A stretch of DNA of 64,000 nt, from contig CAJNOL010000871.1 of NCBI GenBank assembly GCA_905250125.1, positions 33,515-97,514 of the forward strand, in the 5' to 3' direction. Origin of the DNA: Rotaria sordida. Taxonomy: Eukaryota; Rotifera; Eurotatoria; Philodinida; Philodinidae. The notes below the pieces were generated by a model. The model saw only the letters and a program-made list of their open reading frames with translations, had not been told where the DNA came from and made no database searches. The position numbers and the translations under genes are program-made. This document shows, one piece after another, positions 45,601 to 58,739 of this stretch (position 1 is the stretch's first letter; every line of letters begins with the position of its first letter).

Positions 45601-48600
45601 TGTACTTCAGGCGATTTCGAGCCAACAATCGTACTTTCCCGTATCCTCGGAAATACTAAGTCAACGAATGACTAATACAAAACACCTATTGGGCTATTTC
45701 GTTGAGGTATAACTAAATATTCTGGTTTTCTTCAATCGTACAAAATCAGTCGCTTAATGAACAACTCTCAAGAATAAGGTATTCACGTATTTTATTTAAC
45801 TCGAAAGAAACAATGGTACTTCAGCAGATCATCAGAAACACTCAACCAATGAACAACCATCAAACACCTATCTGACTATTTCACTGAACTGTTAACCAAA
45901 ATTCCGCTTTAATAAATTTGTCCACGAAAACTCGATAAATCAACTAATCACACTAATAAGCTATTCATGTATTTCATTCTATTCGAAGTAAACAATGGCA
46001 TTTACCTACTTCATCACAAAAAAATTCCATTAGCGAATAATTTCCAAACACATCTCTGACTACTTCGCTGAACTACGCCCAAATATACAGGTTTAATTGA
46101 ATTCACCACGAAAACTCAATAAATAAACAACTCACACCATTCAGCTATTCATGTATTTCATTGAATTCGAAATAAACAATGGTAGTTAATTGCATCATCA
46201 GAAACACTAAATCAAAGAATAAGTATCAAGCGCCTTTCTGACTGCTTCGCTGAACTACAAGAAAATATTCCATTTTACTTCAATAGTCGACGAATACTCG
46301 AGAAATGAACAATTCACATCAATCAGCTGTTCATGTATTTGATTCATTTCGAAGCAAAGAATGCCACTTCGTTACTGCATCAGAAACACGAAATCAACGA
46401 ATAACTTCCAAACATCTCTCTGATTACTTCACTGAACTATGACTGAATATTCACGCTTCATTGAATTCTCCATGAAAACGCAATAAATAAACAATCCACA
46501 CCAATAAGTTATTCAGGTATTTCATTCGATTCGAAGTAAACAATAGTAGTTAATTGCATCATCAGAAACAATAAATCAAAGAATAAGTACCAAACGCCTT
46601 TCTGACTTTTTCGTTGCGGTATAATCAAATATTCCACTTTACGTCAATACTACACGAACACTGGCGAAATGAACAACTGGTATTAATAAGCTATTGGCAT
46701 ATTTCATTCGATTCCAAGCGAACAATGGCACTTGATACCATCATCGGAAACGTTAAATGAAAGAATAACTAGCAAACACCTATGTAACTATTTCGGTGAA
46801 CTATAGGCAAATATTCGCATTTAGTTTAATGGTCGACGAACGCTCGCAAGGTGAATAACTTACAGGAATAAGGTATTCATGTAGTTCATTTGATTGAAAG
46901 CAAATAATGCTATCTCATTATATCATGAGAAACATTAAATCAACGAATAACTCATACAAAAAACATGTTTGACAAATGCGATCAATTATGTGTAAATATT
47001 GCCGTGTAACTAAATCGTCGACGATCATTCGCTCAATGAAAACTTCACAGAAATAGGTTATTCATGAATACCATTCGATTCGAAGGCAAGAAAGGCAGTT
47101 GGTTACATGATCAGAAACACTCAATCAAGGAATCACTGGCAAAACCCTATCTGACTATTTCAGTAAACTAGAAGTAAATATTCCAGTTTATCTCAATCGT
47201 TGACGAACATTTTCGAAAGGAAGAACTCACACCAAGAAGCTATTCATGTATTTCATTCGATTCGAAGCGAACACGAGCACTTAATTATATTGTCAGAAGC
47301 ACCAAATAAAAGGTTAGCTGGAAAACACTCCTCTGACTATTTCGCTGAACTATAAGCAAATATTCAAGTTTACTTTAGTGTCCGAGGAACACTGGCGAAA
47401 TGAACAGCTCACACCAATAAGTTATTCACATATACCGTTCGTTTCGAAGCAAAGAGTGGCACTTATTTACTTCATCAGTGACAGTAAATCAAGGAATAAC
47501 TCGCAAATACCCATCTGACTATTTCTCTGAGCTATAACGAAATATTTCACCTTTCGTCAATGGTCGACGGACACTCGGGAAAGCAGCAACCCACAGCAAT
47601 AAGGTATTCATGTATATCATTCGACTCGAAGGCAAGAAGGGTACTTGGTGACATGATCAGAAGCACACAATTCAGGAGTAACTACCAATCATCTATAGAC
47701 AGATTTCGCTGAGCTAGAAGCAAATATTGCATATTAATTCAACCGTCAACAGACACCCGCTCAATGAACAAGTCACAATAATCAGCTATTTATGTATTTG
47801 ATTCGATTCGAAACAAACGATAGTATTACATTATACAAGGAGAAATACTAAATCAAAGAATAGGTAGCAAATATGTATATGACTATTTCGCTGAACTACA
47901 ATTCAATATTCGAATTTACTTCAATTATCGATGAACACCCACCACAGAAACAACTGGCACCAATAAGCTATTCATGTGTTTCATTCGATTGCAAGGAAAC
48001 AATGGTACTTAATTACATCCTCAGAAAAACTAAATGAAAGAATAACTAGTAAACATCTATTTGGGGATTTTGGCTAACCAGAAGCAAATGTTCGAGTGTA
48101 CTTCAGTCGTGCAGGAACACTTGCGAAAGGAACAACTCACAAAAATAAGCCATTCATGTATATCCCACCCTTCGTAGCAGAGAATGCCACTTGATCGTAT
48201 CCTTCGAAACACAACACCTAAGAATAAGCAGTATAAATCACCTATTCGAATAGTTCGCTGAACTATAAGAACATATTTCGCTTTAATTGAACTGTCTACG
48301 AAAACTCGATATATGAACAACCCACACCAATAAGTTATTCATGTATTTACTTTGATTCAAACCAAACAATGGTACTTGATTATATCGTTAGAAATGTTAA
48401 ATCAAAGGACGACTACCAAACACCTATCAGAGTATTTCGCTGAAGTTTAAACAAATAATCCGGTTTAAGTCAATCATAAACAAACAGTAACTCAATGAAC
48501 AACTCAGACCAGTACGCTATTCACGCATTCCATTCGATTCGAAGGAAACGATGGTACTTACTTATATCATGACAAGCACACACTGAAAGAATAACTCATA

Positions 48601-51600
48601 CAAAATACTTATTTGATGATTGCGCTCAGTTATAGGTAAATATTTCAGCTTAAGTCAACGGTCTACAAACAGTCACGAAATGAACAGCTCATATCAATAA
48701 TCTATTCATGTACTTCCTAGAATTGGTAACAGACAATGCTATTTTGCCGTGTCCTTAGAAACACAATGCCTAAGAATAAGTCACACCAAAAACTTATTCC
48801 ACCAGTTCCCTGAATTATAACCAAATATTGAAGTATAGTTCAGTGGTCGACGAACAAACTGGAAGTGAACAACTCACAAAAATAAACTATACATGTATTT
48901 GCTTCGATTGCAACGAAACATGGCAAATAAATACATGATCAGAAACACTCGACCAAGGAATAACTAGCAAACACCTATCTGAGTATGTCGCTGAACTATG
49001 AGCAAATATTCCAGCTTATTTCAATAGTCGACGAACACTCTCGAAATGAACAAGTCACATAAATAAGCTATTCATGTATTTGTTTCGATTCAAAGGAAAA
49101 ATGGCAAATAATTACATCATGAAAAACACTCAACCATGGAATAACTAGAAAACAATTATCTAACTATTTCGCTGAACTATGAGCAAATATTCCAATTTAC
49201 TTGAACGATAAACGAACACTCGCGAAATGAACAACTCACACGAATAAGCTATTCATATATTTCATTCGGTTGCAAGGAAACAATGATGATTGATTACACT
49301 ATCAGAAACAGTAAATCAAAGTATAACTAGCAAACACCTATCTCACTATTTCGCCCAGCTATGAGGAAATCTTTGAGTTTACTTGAATGGTCGAGGCGCA
49401 CTCTCGAAATGAACATCTCATATTAATAAACTCTTCATGTATTTGCTTCGATTGCAAGGAAACAATGGCACTTGATTACATTATCATAAACACTAAATCA
49501 AAGAATAACTACCAAACACCTATCTGACTATTTAGCTGAACTATAATCAAATATTCCAGTTTACTTCAATGGTCGACGAACACTCGCGAAATAAACAGCT
49601 CACAAGAATAGGCTATTCATATATTTCATTCGATTGTAAGGAAACAACTGTACTTGATTACATTATCAGAAACAGTAAATCAAAGAATAACTACCAAACA
49701 TTTATCTGAGTAGTTCGCGCAACTATAAGGAAATATTTCAGTTTACTTCAATGGTCGACGAACACTCACGAAACGAATAACTCACATTAATAAGCTATTT
49801 ATGTATTTGCTTCGATTCGAAGGAAATAATGGCATTTGGTTACATTATCATAAACACTAAATCGAAGAATAACTAGCAAACACCTATCTGACTGTTTCGC
49901 TGAACTATGAGCAAGTATCCCAGTTTACTTGAACGATCAACGAACACTCGCGAAATGAACAACTCACATGAATAAGCTATTCATATATTTCATTCGGTTG
50001 CAAGGAACTAACGGTAGTTGATTACACTATCAGAAACATTAAATGAAAGAACAACTAACAAACACCTTTCTAAATATTTCGCGGAACTATGAGCAAATAT
50101 TCCAGGTTACTTGAATGGTGGATGAACCCTCGCGAAATGAAGAACTCATATAAATAAGCTATTCATGCATTTCATTCACTTGCAGCGAAACAATGGTACT
50201 TGATTACATTATCGGCAACACTAAATCAAAGAATAAGTGAGAAACGCCTATCTAACTATTGCGCTGAATTATGAGCATATATTTCAGTTTACTTGAATCG
50301 TTGGCGGACACTTCCAAAATGAAGAAGTCACATTAATAAGATATTCTTATATTTCATTCGATTCGAAGGAAACAACGGTACTGGATTCGACTATCAAAAA
50401 CAGTAAATCAAAGAATACCTAGCAAACACCTATCTGAGTATTTCGTTGAACTGCAAGCGAATATTTCGGTTCAATTCAATCATACACGAACGCTCGCTCA
50501 GTGAAGAAAGCACAGCACTAAGTTATTCATGTATATCATGCGATTCGAAGGAAAGAATGCTACTTGACTACATTATCAGAAACACTAAATCAAAGAATAA
50601 CTAGCAAACACTTATGTGAGTATTTCGCTAAAGTGTTAGCAATATTTCGCTTTAATTTAATTGTCAACAAACACTGACCACATGAATGACTCACACTAAT
50701 AAGCTATTCATGTATGCCATTGAAGTGGGAGGAAACAATCATACTTGATTATATCATCACACACACTCAACCAAGGAATAACTAGCAAGCACCTATTTGA
50801 CTATTTCTCTGAAAAATAAGCAAATATTCGAGTTTGCTTCAATCGTAGACCAACACTCGTTAAATGAACAATTCACAGCAGAAACTATTCATCTATTTGC
50901 TTCGATTTGTAGTGAAGAAGGATAGTTGTTTATGTGATTAGAAACGCTAAATGAAGGAACAGCTCATACAAAAGACCAACTTGGCTATTTCGCTGAACCA
51001 TATGCAAATATCTGGATTTCATTCCATCGTCGACGGAGACTCGCTCAGTGAACAATTCACATAAATAAATGATTCATGTATTTGCTGCTATTTGTAGCAG
51101 AGAATGCTACTTGATCATATCCTTGGAAACACAATACTACAGGAATAAGTTAGATAAAACATCTATTTCAGTGTTTCGCCTCAGGGTAAGCAAACATTCG
51201 AGTTTGGCTCTATCGTCGACGAAGACTCGCTTGTTGAACAACTCACACTAATTAGCTATTCATGTATTTCGTACCATTGGTAGCAGAGAATTCTAGTTGT
51301 TCGTATCCTTAGAAACACAATACCAAGGAATAAATTACATAAAAAACCTATTACTGTATTTCACCGAAGCAGAAGGAAGGATTGGAGTTTGACTCCATCG
51401 TTGGCAAAGATTCGCTCAATGAATAATTCACAGCAAAAACTATTCATGTATTTGATTTTGTTGAAAGCAAACCGTGATATTTCATCATATGATCAGAAAC
51501 ACTAAATGGATGAATAACTAATACAAAACAGCCATGTGACTGTGTCGCTGAAGTACTAGCAAATGTTTCGGTGTAATTTAATGGTCGAGGAACAGTCGCC

Positions 51601-52225
51601 AAATGAGCAATTCACATGAATAAGCTGTTCACGTATTTCATTCGTTTCTAAGCAAAGAATGGCGCTTAGGTTTTTCATCAGAAACACTAAACCAAGGAAT
51701 AACTCATACAAAACACCTATTGGGCAATTGCGCTGAAGTATAATTAAAAATTTCGATTTAATGTAAGGGTCGACGAACACTCACTAAATGAACTACCCCC
51801 ACCAATAAGTTATTCATGTATTTCATTCGATTCGAAGCAAACAATGGTACTTAATTATATTATCAGAAACACTGTATCAACGAATAACTACCAAACACCT
51901 ATCCTACTATTTCAGAGAACTATAAACAAATATTCTACTTTATTTGAATGGTCATCCAACACTCGCTGAATGAACAACTCAGAGTAAAATGCCATTCGTG
52001 TATATCCTTCGATTCAAAGCCCAAACTTGTAGTTAGCTATATGATAATAGAGAATGCTATCGAGGAATATCTCACAGTAAACAACTATTGAAATATATTA
52101 TTCTGTTAGATGAACATATGTAGATTCGATTGTGTCATTGAGAAACGCTAGATGAAGGAATAATCCGTACGAAACAACTATTCAAATATTTTGTTGAAGT
52201 TGGAGCAAAGATTCTTAGTTGATTA
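42641..52225. repeat. Satellite array with 182-bp dimeric repeat unit, about 9.6 kb
   Basis: The landmark CACCTATCTGACTATTTCGC recurs at 49335, 49517, 49698 and 49880, spacings of 181-182 bp, and the pattern holds from about 43 to 52 kb (about 50 units). Each unit consists of two diverged halves of about 91 bp: one with CTATTCATGTATTTCATTCG then GAAGCAAACAATGG, the other with CTATCTGACTATTTCGCTGA then TAAGCAAATATTCC. The halves align to each other along their length. Individual units differ by many substitutions; the best-matching neighbours are in the 49-50 kb part. It is non-coding, and ORFs here are accidental. The size and two-level structure are typical of centromeric or heterochromatic satellites. 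Confidence 0.92.
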
Positions 52226-53234
52226 TATGTCTGGTACTGATACCTGAAACCTTGTGATAAAGGAAGAATTTCTACGTTTGAGGATTGCCTGATGGAATGA
52301 GGTTATTCAGAAAAGAGGTGAGCAATTGTTTAGATTTGTCTTTTATTACTTCGAACAGCACTTTCAGATGGGTAGATTGCTTCGTTATTTGTATTTTGAA
52401 TATTTTGAGAGCAGCGGTGTTACGTAGTCATTGCTGTGTTGGCGGAGCGTTAATGTGGCAATGTATCAACCCAGTCATTTACCAGATCTACCTTGTTTTG
52501 TTCCTCTTCAGTTCATTTTCAGAAGAAGTCTGCAGTGTAAAAATAAAGATTTGATGACTTGAAGGGAATCATAATGAAAATTTACCACTGGCAGTTTCTG
52601 GAATTCTCCTGAATGTTTTGCAATATGGAAGATCCTGAGAAACACGTTAGTGTCAAACATGATTTTAAAATTAAATTTTGGTACATCGTAATCAAAGATT
52701 TAAATTGTACGTTTGGACACTTTAATATTTAGAATAAGGAGTTTCCTTTGAAACACTGAAATGCCTTTGACATTTAGACGACTACGGATTCTCGTATAAT
52801 GAACGAATTCAAATGGATCATGAATGAGGCTGAATCAAAATTCATTGATTCTTGCTTGAAGTAAAATTGTGCATATTTAAGTTCATCTGAATGCACAGAA
52901 TTATTCTGAGATATGATGGTTTTTTACAAGAGTTACGGACTCCTAAGCGTGCATTGAATCCGAATAACAGTTAGGAGGTCGAAAAGAACGGTTCGGATTC
53001 TACTTCATATGAGGTGTCACTAATGCAAGATCATAGAAGATTTTATTTTTAGCTCAAAAATATATTCCTAGATAGAGTTTTTTTACACTGATAACGAATA
53101 TGAAATTATTTTTTTCACGTGACAGAGTCCTCATGGAGAAAAACACAAAACACTGAGTATCAAGACCAGCCAAAACGTCTATTTAAACAAAAGTCACTCA
53201 CAACTCTTTACTGTTCCAGGTTTCGATTCAACTA
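52226..53234. other. Intergenic between satellite and mariner
   Basis: No supported gene. The ORF at 52285-52554 has no similarity that I recognise. Confidence 0.5.
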
Positions 53235-55030
53235 CTCAAAGGCAATCCAAAAGTAGTGGCGGAGATTCCGTAATTCCTTATAGAAATCTTTAAGAAACTT
53301 TCTGTCTATATAGCGTGATAGGAAAAAGAATGCTCTGTTTTTCTATGCTGTTTGATTATACTTCAACTAAAATCATAATAATAAACTTTCGATAAGATTT
53401 ATTTCGTTATGATATGTGGTGGTTGTACTAGATGATATTTTGTTTTTGGATGTATATCATCTTATTGCTATTCTTTTTGTTCTTCTTCTCTCTTTTTTTT
53501 CTCCTTTTGTCTCATCTCCTTCAATGCCTCGCCGTCTATACATGTATATACAAAGACTTAAAGAAACAAAGTTAGATAAAATCTCAACACTATTCATGTT
53601 TACTTATATGGATAAGGAAAATTTTCGTTTCTACATTTAAGTACGTATTGCACTTAATATTGAAGCAAGAAGTATTTACAATAAACTACGTTCTGTTTTT
53701 GTTGATCAAACTTCTGCACTTAGGACAGTATGAAGGTAGTCTAAATGGTTTTGTGCAGACCGAGAAGACGTTGAAGATGAAGAGCGACCTGACAGACTTC
53801 TAACCCAGATAACATCTGAAAATATTCAACAAGTTTGTAGCCTTATTAATGATGATCCTTATATTACAAAAGAAGAGATGCAAGTGCAAACTGATCTGGG
53901 CTACGGCTCTATTCACCGAACAATCTCCAATTATTTGAAGTTCAGAAAAATTACTGCTTGTTATATATCCAATCAGCTGACTGATTCACAACGGGCTGAA
54001 TGAATTCGAATATACAAAGAAAATTTAGCAAAACTTGAATTAGATGCATGGCGGTTATGTGATGTGGTAACAAGCGATGAGTCATGGTTTTAGCATAAAC
54101 AAATTGGTCGAAAGTCATCAAATTCTGCTTGGGTTTCAAGAAGCGATCCTCCACTTACTGTGGTTCAACAAAGTTATTTTGCTCCAAAAACCTTATTTAG
54201 CATCTTTTTTAAATCAACTGGTCCTGTCTTAATTTACCAAGTGGAACGGGGACAAACTATCGACCACCAATATTACATCGATAATTGCTGGCAACTTCTC
54301 ATTAATAACATCAAGAAGCAACGACCTTCATATGGTGTCCAAGACATTAAAATTCATCACGATAATGGGAGACCACATGCTCATAAAGATGTCTCGAATT
54401 ATCTTGTATCTGAAGGTACCACAATAATTCCACACCCGCTTAATTCTTCGGATTTGACACCATGTGATTTTTGGGCTATTCGATTTCATCAAACAAAATC
54501 TGACTGATCAAAATGATTCAGAATCGTTGCAACCTGTTATGTCCATCGTTATGAACACTTTAAATAAAGAAGAATATAGAAAAACATTGGATAAATGGAT
54601 TCAGCAAATGCAGTTATGTGTGAATAACCACGGTGATTACTTCGAACATTTGATGAAATAAAAATTTTATGCATTCTATATTTCCCTATTGTTTTAAGGC
54701 CACTAAATTTCGTATATTCTAATATGTATAGACGGTTAGGCATTGAAGGAAATGAGACAAAAGAAGAAAAGAAGAGAGAAAAGAACAAAGAGAATAACAA
54801 GAAGATGATACACATCGAAAACAAAATATCATCTAGTACAACCAGCACATATCGTAACGAAGCTAATCTTATCGAAAGTCTATTATTTTGATATTAGTTG
54901 AAGTATGATCAAATAGCACAGAAAAATGGAGCATTCTTTTTTTCTATCAGACTATATAGAGATAAAGTTTCTTAAAGCTTTTTATAAGGAATTACCGAAT
55001 CTCCGCCACTACTTTTGAATTGCCCTTAAG
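53235..55030 (+). mobile_element. mariner-family transposon with long terminal inverted repeats
   Basis: The element is flanked by TA dinucleotides (53233-53234 and 55031-55032), the expected mariner target duplication. Its ends, CTCAAAGGCAATCCAAAAGT and, inverted from the right, CTTAAGGGCAATTCAAAAGT, begin inverted repeats that continue for about 315 bp (53235 to about 53553; about 54718-55030). This is far longer than the roughly 30-bp ends of classical mariners. The interior is a broken transposase. Confidence 0.88.
53608..54661 (+). pseudogene. mariner transposase, inactivated
   Basis: The frame begins with MDKENFRFYI and carries a helix-turn-helix region, then SDESWF (first catalytic D), HHDNGRPH (second D) and SSDLTPCDFW (third D, with 34 residues between second and third), i.e. 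the mariner D,D34D triad. It is dead: in-frame stops occur near 53638, 53729, 53735, 54001 and 54091, and a frameshift lies near 54470-54480, after which the C-terminus (FDFIKQNLTDQ ... YFEHLMK) continues in another frame to a stop at 54659-54661. The catalytic residues are still recognisable, so decay is fairly recent. It sits between the two long inverted repeats. Confidence 0.88.
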
Positions 55031-55032
55031 TA

Positions 55033-57259
55033 ATATGATTTTGTGAAGGAAGTCAACCGCTAACCCCGGCGGTTGCTATGGAAACGTATCCAACAATCTT
55101 TGCTTTAGCCTTCTTTCCTCACCGATTGCTATGATCTTGGAGGGAAAGAAGCCGCAAAAACTATGATTTAAACTTCTACTCACCACATTTTCTTCGTAAA
55201 TATATGTGCATTCCACAAAATTAGCAAAAAACTTTGCAAAAAAAAAGCGAAATTATAGTTCTTTTATATACTAAGTAATGATCAAGTTCCTATTTGTTTT
55301 GATTTGATAGTTGGCCTTCGAGAAAAATAGAAAAAGTAAGATCTTTTGAAGAAAATTGAGCATCTTGTTTACGTGTAGTATCGTATATCTTACGCACGTG
55401 ACATGTCAGATAGAATAAGAAACATGAAAGGCATTGAATTGGAAAAATACATGAACAATTTTTGTTTCTGAATAACACAAAATAAAAAGGCGAAAATCTA
55501 CAACACCAAAACAACGGCATAAATTTGAATAAGTTAAAGATACATATATTTGATAAACTGTATCTTACAATTGTATTCCAAGACAGATACTATTCAAACA
55601 TGCTATAATACAACGAAAACTATTCATCCTCAACGTAAGATATGTTTGGTCCAGATTTCACCTTTTTTATGGCCGACTCGCCTAGGAAAATGTTCTAATG
55701 CCACTATCGTCTGTTTCAAATACAACTCAACGAGCTCGATTCAAAAGTGAATATTACATCTGAATAGCATCTTTCGTTCCCAAGAAATCGCCAATTTACC
55801 AGCCCACTGGGCTATGGTACTAATTGGAACGGGTAACTAACAATATCTTAAGAACGATGGATACTATTAAAATTAAATTTGGGCTAGTTGATGGATCTTG
55901 TAGAGTTCTACTTGGAATATGAATACTTTTATTGGAACATTTTAATGGGCGAATCGGCTCAGAGAGGAATATGGAACAGGCGACATTTGAGTCATAAAGT
56001 GACGATGTCTTGAGAATAAAGCATGCAATCAGGAAAAGACTTTCATCATTTGTTCCAGTTCATAAAATTCTACTTAGAGCATGAATATTTTTATTGAAAC
56101 GTGTTCGTTGGCGATTCGACCCAAATGTTACTGTTTGTGTGAATTTATGTAACGGGGAAAACCGACATTTCAGGCTTTTTTCAGTTAATATAAAATACAT
56201 CGAGGAACAGTTTTCGGCGTGTGACAGAGTTCGTCGAGTGATACTTGGAACATCGATCCCTATCTTTATATCCTTTTGTTGTAGTAAGACAGCGTCATAA
56301 CAACAAGTTTGACATATCTAAAAAAGTTATCAAGGATTCTAGTAGATATCAATCAGGAATCCGCATGCAAGAGATCAAGTCAATCTTGACAGCGTTTAGT
56401 GTAAGTTTGACTATATGTTCTAATTCAAAACGCAATGGAATCGATGCAACAAAATGTAAAAAATGTTTTCTGTAATATAAAAGATAGAAGCGTGATTTTT
56501 ATGAGTGAAGTAAGGAACTGTTGTGCACATATAGCAACAGATCTGAACTCGACATAGAATTAGGAAACAGAACTAGAACCTGAACTGGAACTCAAAAGTT
56601 CTGGTTAGGTTAATGCTTAAGGACTCTTAAAATTATTACAATAGTAAAAATTGTTCAAAGTATCGTAATTACTCCTACCGATCTGTACATGCGCATATCC
56701 TCAATCCACATCATAGAGATACAAAATTGCATAGAACTACATATATTGCAAGTTTCCGATTTTAATATCTTCACAATAAAATTCGATATAATTGCAGATA
56801 TTAACCAATATTCGAAAAGATTCTTGAATTCGATTAAGTTGTCCACATTTAAAGCAATTGCAAATTCTAATGAATTTTAATTCATACAAAATAGAATTCG
56901 TCGAAATCATGAAAAATACTTATAAACATTTAAATATATCTTATTTCATATCGATTTGAATTTATGTCAACATTTAATATATTTCAATTCATGTTTCATA
57001 ATTAATGGAACGCAGTTATCAAAAGTTATTGATATCAGGAACGCATTCAAATGGTGGAAAATAGATGTATTGCAATGACAACAATTTCTAGATAAATGCA
57101 TTCAAACCGTACTCTCAACATCTCATCAGTCAGAAAATGGTAATCGATGTTTTTAAATATATATCATACCCAAAATGACTGTCTCATATCGTTTGAATGC
57201 GTTTTCCAAGAAGACTTTGAACAGCCATACGCTAGAACTGACTAGCAGGCGAAAAGTAC
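55033..57259. other. Intergenic, with a short two-copy repeat
   Basis: No supported gene. A segment with TTCTACTTGGAATATGAATA (about 55914) recurs in diverged form as TTCTACTTAGAGCATGAATA (about 56069), each followed by CTTTTATTGGAAC-like and GGCGA(A/T)TCG words. ORFs here are short and unrecognised. Confidence 0.45.
55072..55085. promoter_or_regulatory. X-box-like motif (RFX site candidate)
   Basis: GTTGCTATGGAAAC matches the RFX X-box consensus GTTGCCATGGAAAC at 13 of 14 positions. It overlaps a small hairpin AACCGC...GCGGTT (55055-55075) and lies just outside the mariner. No gene follows within about 1 kb, so function is unsupported. Confidence 0.3.
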
Positions 57260-57462
57260 TGGATGTGTATGTGCGAATGTGGGTGAGCTGATGGGCTGAG
57301 TATTGGTGGGTAGAGAAGTGTGTGGATGGAGCTAGGCGCTCTCACCCGTATTCATCCATCAACATACACACTAGCACCTACAGCCACACATCGTGCATCA
57401 CACACTCACCCACAAACATATCCATACCCTACCACCCATCCACATCTGCATACCCATACTCA
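57260..57462. repeat. Large telomere-like hairpin, arms of about 70-120 bp
   Basis: A GT/GGGT-rich block (57260-57330: GGATGTGTATGTGCGAATGT, GGGTGAGCTGATGGG, GTGGGTAGAGAAGTGTGTGG) is followed at once by a CA/CCCA-rich block (57341-57462: CTCACCCGTATTCATCCATC, CACACACTCACCCAC, CCTACCACCCATCCACATC). It is the largest member of the family and keeps the G-then-C order. Confidence 0.65.
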
Positions 57463-57549
57463 CAAAATATTTATAAGCATCATTCCGTATATAGCTCTCC
57501 AAACGTTATAGAGGTTATCTCTGCGCTCTAAAAAAATCGGTCTATTATT

Positions 57550-58165
57550 GAACCCTACAAGTTTCCTATTTAGGTACGAAACTTTTTTAGGTTTCGTGAA
57601 ATGAAAATCGTGTTGCGCTTTCCCTGCCAAACCTTTTTTCGTTCAGAAAAATTCGATAGGTTTAATATCTTTCATACAAAACCATTTCTAGATTCAGAAA
57701 AAAGGTAAAGAGTTTCGCATTTTTCACACGAAACCATCGTGTCATCCTAAGATCAAGAAAAAAGTTGCGTATCTTCTTTACGAAACTCCGTAGGGTTTGC
57801 TAGAATAAAGAAGGGTTCCGTATGATTTGTAGAAAACCTTCCATAGTTCCGTCCAATACAAAAGAGTTTCGTATTTTTTCTATGGAACCTACTATATGTG
57901 GTTAATACACTGAAAGGTTCCGCAGTTATGTTACGAAACCTTTCACAGTTCCGTAGAATGTAAGAGGGTGTTGTATTTTTCTTCCCGAACTATTTTCATA
58001 CTTTGACAAAACAAAAAAGGATCCGTATATTTTGTACAAAATATTCTGCATGAGCGATTCCTGTTAAAGGTTTTTCCGAGGCTTTTTCTGTATGACGGGT
58101 AAGCGACAGCTTTTATACAAAACCATTAGTATCAGCCGCATGTCGAAAGGTTTCATGTAAGCCAG
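57550..58165. repeat. Tandem array of roughly 55-65-bp units with internal palindromes
   Basis: Units contain AAGGGTTCCGTAT-like and TACGAAACC-like halves, which form a small inverted repeat, then CATAGTTCCGTMNAATACAA. They recur about every 60 bp (for example near 57715, 57795, 57850, 57930). A related block with GGTTTTGT/ACAAAACC words lies at about 60030-60220, beyond the minisatellite. Confidence 0.6.
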
Positions 58166-58241
58166 TTCATCTGGATGACATATGAAAATGATCCCTGATT
58201 AGTTCAAATCATTTGCCCAGGTGGATCATTCTGGGCGTCGG

Positions 58242-58485
58242 AAACAGCGTCTTATCCGGCCTGAAACGGCTATAAAACGGCGAATTACTGCAGTAATTTT
58301 GGCCTTATTTCGCCGTAATCTGTCATACTGTATTACGAGCCGTTTCTATCACTAGCAAACGGCCGTCGTTTTTTCCTGGTTTTGCTTCCGTAATCTGCTA
58401 TGACGGATTACGGCGCCGTTTATCGATGATTTACATCGTTAATCACCGTTTTATAGCCGTTTCAGTCTGTTTACGACGCCGTTTT
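58242..58485. mobile_element. GC-richer MITE-like palindromic element
   Basis: Ends of about 46 bp are inverted copies: TGAAACGGCTATAAAACGG (58262-58280) pairs with CCGTTTTATAGCCGTTTCA (58446-58464), and the outer AAACAGCGTC pairs with GACGCCGTTT. Inside are two copies of a smaller palindrome, CCGTAATCTG...TATTACG (58313) and CCGTAATCTG...GATTACGG (58388). It is non-coding. Confidence 0.75.
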
Positions 58486-58739
58486 ATTGAACCTGAGTGA
58501 TATTACATGATTAGCATGATGTTTTCGCTTGTTCTTCGCTACCACTAAACACTGCAATCGTTAAGAGTCAGTGGGATTGGAAGTCATTAGACTCGATTTA
58601 CTGCTATAAAAGTATTATATATAAAGAGTTGCTGCTATCATCACTATTTCTCATCCTACTTTACATGCTTATATAATACACCATTAGGAGATACTGCTTT
58701 CCCATGTTAATCTTATGAACAATGAGAGTCACGTTGAGC

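Noticed and set aside
42118-51780. ORFs inside the satellite (for example 42118-42378, 48057-48320, 51556-51780)
   Set aside because: They arise from the same repeated DNA in non-conserved frames, and adjoining units do not keep them open.
42205-52225. Regularly spaced repeats as a CRISPR array
   Set aside because: The units are contiguous diverged satellite copies without constant repeats and unique spacers, in an animal genome with no cas genes.
53416-53640. ORF 53416-53640 and its mirror 54549-54848
   Set aside because: They are readings through the two inverted ends of the mariner and mirror each other.
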